NCBI GenBank assembly: GCA_003586115.2 | Contig: QVOM02000042.1 | Location: 73,351,472 to 73,415,471 of the forward strand | Source of the DNA: Salvator merianae | Taxonomy: Eukaryota; Chordata; Lepidosauria; Squamata; Teiidae | Reading direction: 5' to 3' | Length of the DNA: 64,000 nucleotides | Part shown: positions 32,801 through 44,219 of the stretch, piece by piece | How positions within the stretch are numbered: the first letter of the stretch is position 1 | How the letters are laid out: the number at the start of each line of letters is the position of its first letter | Position numbers and translations under genes: made by a program | The notes under the pieces: generated by a model | Database searches by the model: none | What the model saw: only the letters and a program-made list of their open reading frames with translations | What the model was told of the DNA's origin: nothing

Positions 32801-33886
32801 AAGCACAACAAGCTGTTTGTAATCAAGCAGACCCACAGGTTTGTAGCCAGTTTCTCATTTGCTCCAGGAGTTTTGAAGATGGAGAAGGGGAAGTCAAAGA
32901 TCTGACTTCATCTCCTTGGAGCTGACCTTTTAGTTAAACCATTACAATATAGTGAAACTGTGTAGGAGGTCCGTGGAGCATCTCTCAGCTTGAACTCCTT
33001 GTTATTGCTGTTTTTTTCTGTGAGAATTACAGCAAAACAAAACATTGTAAACTCCTTGAAAGAAAGGTAAGGCATCAAGCCTTATACAAAAGATTTATTT
33101 AAATATCTAAAATATTCTTTCTTCCTACAAGACAAGAGGAATATCTATTACACACACATACACACTTACTACTATGACAATAGAAAGTGTACTGTGCTAA
33201 GAATATTAACTTAGCTGTCTAAGTTTGATGACAAATTACAGCTAAATTGTAATAATGTGCTTGTCTTTTCTTTAATGAAATGTCTGTGTTTTGCTACACA
33301 TGGCTGCACTTTTGGCTTTGTTTCCTCTCCTTTGTTCCCTATAGCAAGTGAATGGTGTTCTTATATGGCATGCAGATGGTATTTCTACACAAAAAATAAG
33401 AGAAAGACTTCATCAGTGCCCAGCAAACTGCTTGAAGATCTGGTGTGAACAATTTCATTCAGTCTCTCCCTTCCCCATTGCACTCTTATGAAAGCTGGGG
33501 ATGGAAGAGAGAATACTGTATAGACTGAAAGCTTGAAAAAAAATTCATCAAAGGTTATCCTAAGGGGCCCCTGGGCATCTTGTTGCTCACAGAAAAAGCT
33601 CTACCTCTTCTTGTGTCTGTCTACTCTAGTTACCAACATTCTATCACACTCTAATATGGCTGACAGAGAATTCAGAAAAAGGGCAGTAGCATTTCTACAG
33701 AAACTGGAATTAAAAGGGGCAAGGAGCATGCGCAAACTCCCTATATTCCTGGGGCACCTATATTACCAGCTTTCAGGCTTCTACTGGGGGCATTTTGCTT
33801 CCCCTGGGCCTTCTCATGGTGCATAGTTCCTTCCTACCTACTGTTCTAAATTGTTTTTAGTTATTTCTATTTGATTTGATTTCATA
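32801..33886. other. Non-coding stretch, nothing recognised
   Basis: Only short open frames without domains are present. Confidence 0.35.
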
Positions 33887-33888
33887 TA

Positions 33889-35432
33889 TACTGCTCAAAA
33901 GAATTAAGGGAACACATAACAATCAGAGTATAACCCCAAATCACTTAAACTTCAGCGATATCAATCTGTCCAGTTATGAAGCATAAGTGATTGTGAATCA
34001 ATTTCATCTGCTTTGGTGCAAATGAAAGTGACAACAGGTGCCCTGGTGGGGCAACAGCAAGACAACCCCCCTAAAGGGAATAGTTTTGTAGGTGGTGGCC
34101 ACAGACAATACTCTCTCCTTATTCTTCTCTAGTTTTGCATTTCGCAGTGTTCTTGTCAGTACTGGTAGCATGAGGTGGTACCTGCAGCCCATTCAGGTTG
34201 CACAAGTAGTCCAGCTCCTCCAGGATGGCACATCCATATGTGCTGTCACAAGAAGGTTTAATGTGTGTCCCACCGCAGTCTGAAGAGCATGAAGTAGATT
34301 CCAGGTCATGGACCATTACACGAGGAGAGCTGGACAGGGCCATAAAAGGGCATCAACCCAGCATCAGAACCGATATTTGCTTCTTTGTGTGAGGAGGAAC
34401 AAGAGGAGCACTGCCAAATGACCTTCAGCGGGCTATTGGTGTGCATGGTTCTGACCAAACTGTCATAAACAGACTCCATGAGAGTGACCTGAAGGCCCAA
34501 CATCCTGTAGTGGGACCTGTGCTCATAGTCCAGCACCATGCAGCTCAGTTGGCATTCATCAGAGAACATCAGGATTGGCAGGTCTGTCATTGGTGTCCTG
34601 TTCTCTTCACAGATGAGATCAGGTTCACACTGAGCACATATGACAGACATAAAAAAGTCTGGAGATGCTGTGGTGAATGTTATGCTGCTTGCAACATCAT
34701 CTAGCATGACAAGTTTGGTGGTGGGTCAGTGATGGTCTAGGGAGGCATATCCTTGGAGGGTTGCACAAACCTCCACATAAGACAGTGATATTATGACTGC
34801 TGCTAGGTATTGGGATGACATCCTCACAGCCATTTTCAGACCTTACACTGCTGCAGTGGACCTTGGGTTCCTTCCAGTACAGGACAGTGCTTGGCCTTAT
34901 GTGGCCAGAGTGTATAGGCAGTTCCTGGATGATGGAAGCATTGATACCATTGGCTGGCCCTCACATTCCACAGACCTGAATCTAATTGAGAACCTCTGGG
35001 ACATTATGTACTGGTGCATCCGATGCCACCAAGTAGCACTACAGACTGTTCTGGAGCTCACTGATGCCTTGATCCAGGCCTGGGAGGAGATTCCCCCAGG
35101 ACACCATTTGCTGCGTCATCAGAAGTATGCTCAGATGTTGCCAGGAGTGTATACAGGCACATGGGTGCCATACACACTACTAAGTCACATTATGAATTGC
35201 TGTTATGAAATTCATGCAAATTGGATCTGCCTGTGGTTTTAATTTTTTACTTTGATTTTCAGAATAATTTGGAATCCAGCCCTCAATTGGTTGATGATTT
35301 TGGTTTCCACTGATTGTTGATAACGTCATTTTGTTCTCAATGAATTACACAATCAATAAAGATTTTCAACTTGAATCTTTCGTTCATTGAGATCCGATGT
35401 GTGATTTAAGTGCTCCCTTGTTTTGAGCACTA
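33889..35432 (+). mobile_element. Tc1/mariner transposon, decayed, about 1.54 kb
   Basis: The left end TACTGCTCAAAAGAATTAAG then GGAACAC is mirrored by a right end whose complement reads TAGTGCTCAAAACAAGGGAG. TA dinucleotides flank both sides (33887-33888, 35433-35434), the Tc1/mariner target. The size of about 1.54 kb is normal for a Tc1 element. One broken transposase gene fills most of it. The termini differ from each other at several sites, so the copy is old. Confidence 0.88.
34170..35242 (+). pseudogene. Tc1 family DD34E transposase, frameshifted
   Basis: The transposase would have cut and pasted the element through a DDE catalytic triad. The ATG at 34170 opens 'MRWYLQPIQVAQVVQLLQDG', and 'AVTRRFNV' completes the N-terminal helix-turn-helix DNA-binding region. 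That frame stops at about 34281. Catalytic residues remain readable in other frames: D in 'LFTDEIRF' (codon 34612-34614), D in 'PVQDSAWPYVARV' (34883-34885) and E in 'LNLIENLWDIM' (34988-34990). There are 34 residues between the last two, which defines DD34E. The three segments lie in three different frames, so there are at least two frameshifts plus a stop. QDNARPH, the family norm, is changed to QDSAWPY. Not functional. Confidence 0.9.
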
Positions 35433-35463
35433 TATTTTAATGAATTCAGGATTGCAGGGTTAT

Positions 35464-35651
35464 GTATTCTGTGGAGATGTACACAAACTGAAATTTAGTG
35501 GTTTGATTTGAATTGGAATAACTACCCTTGATTTGGGTTCTCTTCAAACTGTTTTTTTTAATTACAGGGTGGCTTGGTTTGTATACAAATCACCCAGTTT
35601 GCTGCAAACCATGAACCAACTGAACCAATTCAGCACATCTTTAATATTCTG
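35464..35651. mobile_element. Short hAT-type MITE, TAGGGATGTGC family
   Basis: The element is about 35472-35643. The left end is TGGAGATGTACACAAACTG and the right end is CAGCACATCTTTA. The flanks GTATTCTG and ATATTCTG match at 7 of 8 bases. It is an internally shortened relative of the 31.66 and 54.95 kb copies. Confidence 0.72.
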
Positions 35652-36314
35652 TTTTGGTTTTCTTTTATGCTGTGAACCTCTTTGAGATCTTAAGTAGGGG
35701 AGTGGTACAGAAATATTTTAAATGAATAAATAGTTTACAACATTAATCATAATGGATAGGTTGTTTCACTGGAATTTGTCATGAATAGAGGGTTGCTTCT
35801 CTGGTGATAAATCTTCAAATTGTTCACTTACTTTTTGCTGTTGCAAAGGAAGATGAGAAATGGCAAAAGTTGGGTTTGGTTATATATATATAAAAAAACA
35901 TGAACTGATCTGAGTATGAAGTTTCAATGTCTTTCTGCTAACAAAATCTGTGGCAAATAATGAGGAGGAGGAGGAAGTTCTAGCCTGAACATGCTGTTAT
36001 TTTCCTCTTTTATGTAGATAGTCTTATTTTAATTAAATAAGGAAAGAGAGTTGAGAACATAACTGCTTGGACTGCTTCCTTCCTCTCTCATCATATGCCA
36101 GAGTAAGTAGGCAGAAGGCATCTTGACCCATAACTGCATGACCAAACCCTCACCTAGAAGAGTCCTGCAGGGGGGTTAAATGTGGTTCTGTTAAAATATG
36201 CAAAGTAGTATATAGCTGCAAGAAATCTATAGTGATATACATAAGACACATTTGTCATCATGTTTACATCTGCTAGAGTGTTCCACATACACACTGGTTC
36301 CCCATATTTCATCC
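35652..36314. other. Non-coding stretch, nothing recognised
   Basis: No supported feature lies between the MITE and the CR1 3' end. Confidence 0.35.
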
Positions 36315-37586
36315 TAAGACCATAAGAAGTGACCCACTGAATCAGACTCATGCTCCATCTAGACCATCAGTCTGTTCTTACAGTGGCTATCCAGTTGTAC
36401 AAGAAGCCGCACAAGCCCACAGCTCCCTTTCTCACAGTGTCCCAGCAGCTGTCCTTCTGAAGTACATATTCTTCATCCTATTACCAGAGGCGTGTCCTGA
36501 TTTATTGGGTGATTTCTGGTTCTAGTATTTTGGGAAAGGAAGAAAAATTTCTCCCCATTCACTTTGTTCACATCATAATTTTAACACCTCTATCATGTCC
36601 CCTCTCGCTTGCCTTCTTTCTGGATTAAAAAGGCCCAAATATTGCAGTCTTTCATCCTCCAGCATCTTGATCATCTTAGTTGTGCTCCTGTAAACCTTCT
36701 CCACTGATTTTGAGATACAGTGACCAAAACTGCACACATTCTAGGTGAATTCATACCATCAGTTTTATAAGGGCATTCTAATAGTAGCATCTCTGTTTTA
36801 AATATAATTTTTCATTATCCATAATGTGCTATTGGCTTTCCCCCCACAATGGATGCATCCTGTGTCAACACTTCCTTTGAACTGTCTACCATTCCTCCAA
36901 AAATTATTTCCTGATTAGTTACACTCAGCATGGATCCCATTATTGTATATGAGTAGTTATGATTTTTTGCTCCAACATGCATCATTTAACACTGCTTCTG
37001 TTGAACAGCACCTGCCTATAGATGTCCAGTTCCCCAATGTACAGAGATCCCCTTGAAGCTCTTCACTGTCCCTTCTTGCTATTGCCAGCCTGAACAATTT
37101 GGTGTCATCAGCAAACTTGGCTGTATTGCTGATCGTGCCTGCCTCCAGATCATTTTTTAATATGCTTAAAAGCACTGGTCCAAGGACAGAACCTTGAGGG
37201 ACCCCCTTGTTACATCTCTCCATCATAAATGTCTATTTATCTTTGTTTTCTGTTTCTAATTCAGTTGCTTATCCATAATAGGATCTGCCCTTTCATTCCA
37301 TAACTTTTCAGCTTACTAAAAAGTTTTTGATAAGGGACTGTACCAAAAGCTTTTTAAGAAAAATCCAAGCAGATGATGTCTACTGGATCATCTTTATTAA
37401 CACACCTTATTAGCATGCCACAAAACTCTAAAAGATTAGGACTCTCCCTTACAGACGTCATGTTGGCTAACCCTGAGCAAGGCCTGCACCTCCAAATAAT
37501 CAGCAATATTATCTTGAATAATAGTTTCAGGAATGGGCAGTACACTGGCAGGTCTCTCCTAGAACCCTTTTCAAAAACTGGAGTTG
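36315..37586 (-). mobile_element. CR1 LINE, 3' half
   Basis: Minus-strand CR1 sequence covers the reverse transcriptase through the 3' end. The 3' end at about 36315-36440 carries the tail phrase 'CATAAGAAGTGACCCACTGA' in plus orientation. The region 36480-36960 is 3' UTR or C-terminal sequence without an open frame. The 5' half of a CR1 in the same orientation lies at 39.95-41.8 kb. The element is heavily decayed. Confidence 0.8.
36957..37586 (-). pseudogene. CR1 reverse transcriptase fragment
   Basis: On the minus strand the order is 'TPVFEKGSRRDLP' (finger region, at the boundary 37586), 'SPNLLEFCGMLIRCV', 'DIICLDFS' (first catalytic Asp block), 'GVPQGSVLGPVLLSI' (37183-37212) and 'AKFADDTKLFRL' with the FADD box at 37103-37114. 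The phrases 'NDLEAGTIS' and 'ELQGDLCTLGNW' are typical CR1 context. These pieces lie in more than one frame and are separated by stops. Catalytic Asp residues are still visible, but the gene is dead. Confidence 0.82.
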
Positions 37587-37618
37587 CATACATACATACA
37601 TACATACATACATACAAT

Positions 37619-37659
<41 letters not shown>
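37587..37659 (+). repeat. (CATA)n-(AC)n compound microsatellite
   Basis: About seven CATA units (37587-37614) run into an AC run (37619-37658). It sits exactly where the CR1 reverse transcriptase reading stops. Confidence 0.95.
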
Positions 37660-37660
<1 letters not shown>

Positions 37661-38008
37661 TTAGCTGCATGTATGTATGCAACTGTGAGACAAGATACAG
37701 CTCAGGGTAAATCTGTGTGCTACCCAACAGGGAGGCAATATCCCAAGGATGTGAGAGGCAAGCCTGGGAGGCAAGCTTTGGCAGGTAAAGGTAGGATAGT
37801 CAGAGACGGAAAAGGGGGTACAGAGAAGGAAAGAAAGAAAGTGGTGTGGTGGAAAAGGGCCCAAAACTCTGTACTAGATTGGAGAGAGAAAGTTGACACC
37901 GAGGCAAAATATATTGCAAGATGGATAGTTAGAGAACAACACTGGAGGCTGCAAAGCAGCATCATTGGAAAGAACTAGGAGAACCAAGTCTGTGTGCTTT
38001 TGCTTAGG
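37660..38008. other. Non-coding stretch inside the CR1 gap
   Basis: A purine-rich sequence with one long plus-strand open frame and no recognised domain. It lies between the two CR1 halves and may belong to an inserted element. Confidence 0.35.
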
Positions 38009-38435
38009 CTTGTGCCACACTTCTGTTCAACATGATCAAACCAAGTACAGAGTCTGGCCTCTCTACAGAGCCTAAAGGCCGGCATGGAAATTGAGCAAGA
38101 AACTCACCTGCAATGTCATCCATATGGTGGCTGCCATTATTGCCTCCTTCATGGGTGGAATCACATGTGATTGTGTGCAAAATTGTAACACAAGTGCAGA
38201 TAATATGGAATTGACTGTGCACATGTGATGCAGCTCCACCCATAAGGGTGAAAAGTAATGTCAGCCACTGCATGGATAATGATACAGGTGAGTTCTCTGC
38301 TCATTTTCTGCAGGGCTCACCTGTACATTTCTTGCCTCCAGGCATCATAGAGAGATCGATTTGTTGTAAGAAGTGTGCAACAGTTGTCAGCCAATCTACT
38401 TGGTCTGATCATGTCAAACAGAGGTTTGGTAAAAG
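38009..38435. mobile_element. Candidate MITE
   Basis: The left 'TAGGCTTGTGCCACACTTCT' then 'GTTCAACATGATCA' is matched on the right by 'TGATCATGTCAAACAGAGG' then 'TTTGGTAAAAGCCTA'. Together they form an imperfect terminal inverted repeat of about 34 bp. The interior has two similar 'CACATGTGAT' sections. No clean target duplication. Confidence 0.6.
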
Positions 38436-39206
38436 CCTATCCTGCTTCAAAGTTTGGGACTGAATTATCTCTCATATTCATGAAGGAAGAGAGTGGGACA
38501 GCAGAAGAAAATAGAAAGACAGAGTCATGTGTGTATAGTGTATATAGCTGAGATGGTGGGGGAAGATTGTAATTTAAGATAGTACTGCCATACACTGAAG
38601 TAAAACCTTGTTTTACCCTGAATTCCCAGTCTTCTCCTATTCCAGCTGACTGCCCATTCCACATAGACTTAGTATATCAAATATCAGGAAAAAACAGAGA
38701 AAATTAACATAAATCTAAAATAAGGAAAGATGCATTTAATATCCCTTCCCTAATAGCCATAACTCTCATGCAGTATTTTGCTACTGCTCGACTGACATAT
38801 ATTTTCTGATTGGCTAGAAGAAACACAATATAGAATTTTCTGATTCGACCCAGAGACCTTGAAATAAAGGAACTATTTTAAAAATGTGAATACTATTATA
38901 ATATGGACAATGAAGAGATACCTGATCGGTATCTTCCTTAGCTCTTAACGAATATGAACATAATTGATCCAAAATTGGAGTTACATTGGAGTTACATCTT
39001 CCTGTCCTCAACTACAGAAGTGAAGCATAGTAAAAAGTTGCATAATTTTGTTAGGAGATCCATAATTTTAGGTTTGAGCTTTTTAATAACTCTTAGATGC
39101 CACCACCTGGTGAGTTATTCATGCTTAATTGTTCTTAGCTCTCTAACTAGAGCCTCTAAACTCTTGGCCATCTGGCAGAGTTGTGTATTGGGGAAGTGAG
39201 GATTGT

Positions 39207-39894
39207 AGAGTATTCTATTTTCCTGTTTTCTCTGCTTGACCTCTGAGCCTGTCCATTTGATACTTGATCTTTGTGCCTGCAGAGTTCTGAGATCAAGAGC
39301 CCTCTCTTCTTTCCATGTTTCCTTTCCAGCCTGGAGAAAACTTTTCCAGAAGAAGACTTCAAGGGTGAAAGTCTCTTTTTGTTGCCCCCTTGTTTTTGTT
39401 GTTTTCGTAAGAAGAAAAGTGCTTTTGGGTGGATCATAGGATCAGGTTGTGTGGTAGACAACTTTATCCAAGGTTGAAGCTGATATACTGTATTCAGAGA
39501 ATGAGAGGATCTATTTATCAATTAAGTTGGGAAGAGGGCATCACTGGGTACCAAGAGACAGCTGTTTAGAACCATTAGGGACCCTTAAGTTAGACCTGAC
39601 CACACACGCTCACACACAGAGGGAGACTCTGCCTTCCCACTTTAGCACAACTTTGCTGCTGCACCTAGACCTTCATTTCAATTCCTTGTTCTTGGCATTT
39701 CGTGTCCTTGCCTGTATTGTTGTATTGAAAACCAAAGCCCATTGCTTAATATTGGAGGTTATTGCAGCCTCAGAATAAAATCTATTTGGTTTCAATAAAG
39801 ATTGTTTATTTTTGCATCAACTGTTGTCTCAGAACTCCTTCCTTTTCACACACACACACCCTTGGGAACGCGCTCCATCCAACTTTACAGCAGT
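39207..39894 (+). mobile_element. Possible LTR
   Basis: A purine run GGGGAAGTGAGGA ends just before TGTAGAG at about 39207. About 590 bases on, AATAAA appears in 'TTTCAATAAAGATTG', followed by a T-rich and CA-rich segment ending CTTTACA at 39894. The purine tract, TG start, signal and CA end match a 3' LTR. There is no target duplication, no second LTR and no recognised internal gene. Weak evidence. Confidence 0.3.
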
Positions 39895-39949
39895 TCGTTA
39901 AACCAACCAATTAGCTTTAGATCCCACTGGAATAACTGAATCTGAGCAA

Positions 39950-41750
39950 TTCTCCCAATAAAACCAGTTTATTCCACATCTTTTCAGATCACCTTTTTGT
40001 TTTCTTCTGTAGGACATGTCTGATATTTTATTTCTCTTAATAGCTTCCTTGATGTTAACCTTGCAGACTTCTTGGACTTGTGAGTTATTTTCTTAATTTT
40101 AAAAATACATTAGGTAACTGAGCCTCTATGCTGGTGGTTTTAAACAGCAGCCAAAGCACTCTGAAATGAGTTTGCTTGCTAAACCTTCCTTTTGAGTTTC
40201 CTCTTCACCATTCTTCTCAGTTTTGAGAAAACCTCTTTTTTAAATCTAATGTGACCACATTGGACGGCCTATGTAAGTTTTCACTTTCATAAATGTTGAA
40301 TTTTATTGCATTATAGTCAGCTACATTTACTTTTCTCACCCAGTCCTTAGAAATTACAGGATCATCTCACCCCTTGTTGGTTCTAGACCCAATTGTTTCA
40401 GCACACAGTCATACATCTGTACTGTCAGTGTGTATAGGTAATTGAAGTTTCCCATTATTACAAGATTAGTGCTTTCTCTAGTTTTCTTATCCATCTCCAG
40501 GTTCCTTGAGCATCTTAGGGAGTGATAGTATAACTCCAGCTTTAACCTCTTTTATGAGCCAATATTCCTAATGCAATTCTGTGGAATGGTCTGCCCTTTG
40601 GAGATCACAATGTAATTCAATCTAATGTTCTTTTTTACATTTTTTGCAACAGCTCCTCCAGTACACCCTGCTCTGTCTTTTCTGCAAAATTTGTGCCCCA
40701 CTGATTCACACTGTTCCACCAGCTTTCAGTTATGTTCACTGTATCCATATTCTCTTCTAATACCAGGCATTGAGTTCACTCATATTGACTTGCAGGACCC
40801 TTTTGATTTTTGTTGTTTTTTCTAGTTTGTTTGGGCCTCTTTGAATCAAATCAATTTTCAGTGCTTATTTCTACCACTTCTCTTTTAAGACCAACATAAT
40901 TTTTCTCAACCCCTTCCCTAACCAGTTGTTCCCAACCAGATGATCTTCTTCCTGTGTCCACTCCACACACACACACTGCTATTCAAACTGTTCTGCCGCC
41001 TGTTTAATTTTAACTGTTAGACATTTGGTCTCATTTTGGTTCATATGGAGTTGTCCTTCCCATACAGGTCAGCTTTTCCCAAAATGCTCTTCAATGCCTA
41101 ATAAATAGGAAGCCCTCCTCCAGGCACCAACACCTCATCCATGCATTGAAACAATTCATCACTGCCTGCCTAGCCATCCCTCTGCATAGTAACATTTCAG
41201 AGAAAGCTGTCTTGGGGCTCCAGGCTTTTAGCTCTCTGCCTAGTAACATAAAATTAGCCTCCTGGACTTTCTACTACATTTCCGAATGTCTATGGTGCCC
41301 ATATGCACCATAGCAACTGACTGCTCCTCAGCGCTGTCTCGCAGCCCATCTAGATGGCACATGATGTCTGCACCCTTCGCACCAGGTGGGAAGTCAGCAT
41401 GTAGTCAGCTCACCCACCATACACCCAGCTATCTACATTCCTAACAATTAAATCACTCACTTCCAGAATTCCCACTCTCTGCTTGAGGAGAATCCTGAAT
41501 GCAAAAGGAAACCCATTTGCCCTCTAAGTCATAGATCCCTTCCCTTTTCTTCACACTGATGTCCTCTTTCCACAAGATTTTCATTCTTTGAGCTGCCTTG
41601 GCTTCAAGGGATCAAACACATTCCCTGAGTACCACGAACTTCTTGCACCAAGCATACTTCTAGAGGTCAGATAGTCATATACATGACATTCAGAGGAGCA
41701 CACTTCGTATCTCACACTCCTGCTGCCCATGTTTGTGTTTACTTAGGAGA
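39950..41750 (-). pseudogene. CR1 LINE, 5' half: ORF1 esterase-like and endonuclease remnants
   Basis: Read on the minus strand, a GDSL/esterase-like remnant occurs first: 'CFNAWMRCWCLEEGFLF' and 'FWEKLTCMGRTTPYE' correspond to the conserved end of the CR1 ORF1 esterase domain. The endonuclease follows with 'ENMDTVNITESWWNSVNQWG' (about 40710-40770), a 'GNFNYL'-like motif (about 40436-40460, normally GDFNY) and 'ADYNAIKFNIYESE' near 40290. Stops and frame changes are frequent. The orientation and order fit the missing front half of the CR1 at 36.3-37.6 kb. The middle, between endonuclease and finger region, is absent or unreadable. The exact ends are approximate. Confidence 0.65.
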
Positions 41751-44219
41751 TTTTTTAAAAGGAAAACAAAATACAAAGAAGAAGAAGAACAAAAAAGACT
41801 ACCCCCATTTGTGAGCTCTTGACCACCTTAAAACCGTGTTTTAGCCAAAATAAGGGTTACTATATTCTACCCTTTATGAAATGGAGCTTTGATGAAAGAT
41901 AAAAGATGGCCTTTTAATACCATCACTGCCACATCTATATGTCTAGGAAAAAACAGAATAGGATACAGATAACCTAATGTAACCGAGACCATATGAAAAA
42001 AATATGTCGGATTGTGCTTTCTACATCAGATTCAACTTGAAATCCTTCCGCATTTGAACTCGGTCAGGATCTTGTGCACTGGAATTGAGTACGCTGCATT
42101 ATTTTTTAAAAAGATAACATGAAAGGAAAAGCAAGGTCACATTTCATTCCACTATCAGAGTAATCAAAGGCAAGCTGAAGGCTAATTTTTGCATCCCAGC
42201 TGATATGTGGGAAGCTCAAATGCCATCACATACGTAAAGACCCGCTGTGAGAGAAAGGTAAAGTAGTGAGTGTGGGGAAAAATTCCATTGCAGCTGCTGA
42301 GGAAGTCCCTTGCTTCCTTAACCTTCTAGCTGTGTTAAATAGAGAGTCACAGGACAGGCAGAGCTAATTGCAGTTGCTAAGGCCAGGCTGAAGATAGAGC
42401 AAAGAAAAATGGAGATGTAAAGGCATCTTTCCTATGCCAGTCTTTGCCCAAAGAAAGGTTAGTTAGAGACCAGTGACCCAGACAGTAGACGGATAATGCC
42501 TGATCTTCAATCTTTGTAGCACTTAATACAAGCATACTAGGCCTTATTCCAGCTTATATCCTGGAATAGGGGCTTGCCATGTGCATGCTAATGCTGATAT
42601 AACCTGGAATAGGGCCCAGTGCAGATAGTGCCACTGTTTCTGATAGCATAACCTACCTCATTTGTTCTCTTTGGAGCTAAAATAGCAAGAAATCATTTAC
42701 ATCACCTTGGGCTTTTGGAAAAAAGGCAAAATAAAGCAAAATTTGAAAATTAAAAGCATACTTTGCTACATTTCCTCCAATTTTAATTTGGTTAATTAAT
42801 GTTTGTTCAAGAGCACAACCTGATGGATGGAGCCTATAAACAGTTCATGTCACTTTGATACTTTCCTTCTTCAGGAAAAAAGTTACATACCATATACATA
42901 TCTTACCATAGTCTGTTATATACCATATACATATCTTACTATAGTCTCTGTCTGCTTTGCATATATAAGTTTTGCATTAACAAAATTTTTAAGCAGTCTT
43001 TCAAAGCACCTGTTTTAAATAACTTTTCTTAAAAAATGAAATGGTGCAGTGTTAAACAGTTAAAAAAACTGAAATATGTGCTCAGGTGAACAGCTGAAAG
43101 CTTTTATTGAGCCATCTCATCTTTTCTTGTGCCACTGTGGGCCTATGTTAACAAAACAGTAGAAGTCTATTTAAAGCCAGTTATTTACTCTGCATCAACA
43201 CACTGAAAAAGGTCATATGGACCTTCTGAAAGACTCCTGCATGAATCAATGTACAGTCAAATTGATCCAGCCCCAACTTAATGTTTTGTCAATAATTGCT
43301 ACTGCATTTCATATGCTACCCACTAGTAGCTTTTCTGACAGCTTCAAATTATGCTACTTATTCACTGAATAGTTTTTAAGGTGAAGGTTTCAAAATGAAC
43401 CCAGACAGATTGCTAAGGCACAGAACACTGACGTGGAATATGGCAGATTGTTCCAGGTGTCATAAAAGAAAATCATAAAGAATATAAAACCAATGCAGGG
43501 AGGGAAAAAAAGCTCTCAACCAAAATTTGAAAGATCAATTGCTGTATACATGATTTTTCTCCTATGAGTGAGTTTGCTGTCTTCTCATATTGATGCAGTT
43601 CTCATGAACAACACCTAGAATGGTAAACATATTTTTGTATTGTACTAGGTAGAGGCATACAGTCTGAATACTTTTCTTTACAGAAAGTATTAGTATGACA
43701 TATGAGGAGTTAGTCCATGGGCTTCCATCTTTCATCAGCCTCACCAAGGATGACCAGTAGTGAGAAATGTTGGGAAATACAATCCAGCAGTATCTGGAGA
43801 GCTATGACATTCTTTCATAACAGAAAGCTAGCTTTTCATGAAGAAGAATAGAATAGCACCTTTTGCTCTGATTTCTTGTCATCTAGGTACAGAGAAGCAT
43901 TCTGTTATGTGAGCCTCAGTCTAAATTGATAAAATCCAGACAAGTTGTCACCTCCTTGGATTGTTAGTTGCTGAACTAAATAATAATCTTTAAAAGACCT
44001 CCAAAATGCATTTCTGAAAAATAGGAAGTAAAGCAAATGGAATCAAGGTTGCAGTATTTGAAGATCATAAAGAAGTTTGAGTAGATCAGTGTTTCTTTGT
44101 CTTAAGCACCTACAATCTTTGCATGTCTGTCATAAATGGAATGATTTCTAAGGGTGGCTAGTAATTTTTTTCCCCATGCATTGCACACCTATTTAAAAAA
44201 TGCAGAATCCTCCACTAGA
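41751..44219. other. Non-coding stretch with a 33-bp tandem duplication and a short inverted repeat
   Basis: At 42884-42949 a 33-base unit containing 'CCATATACATATCTTA' occurs twice. At about 42541-42616 'GGCCTTATTCCAGCTTATAT' faces 'GATATAACCTGGAATAGGGC', an imperfect inverted repeat with about 35 bases between. No gene. Confidence 0.5.

Noticed and set aside
37373..37978. 201-codon plus-strand open frame
   Set aside because: It begins antisense to the CR1 reverse transcriptase and crosses the CATA/AC microsatellite. No domain.
39207..39894. Full ERV provirus ending here
   Set aside because: No second LTR, primer-binding site, or gag/pol/env reading was found upstream. Kept only as a weak LTR candidate.
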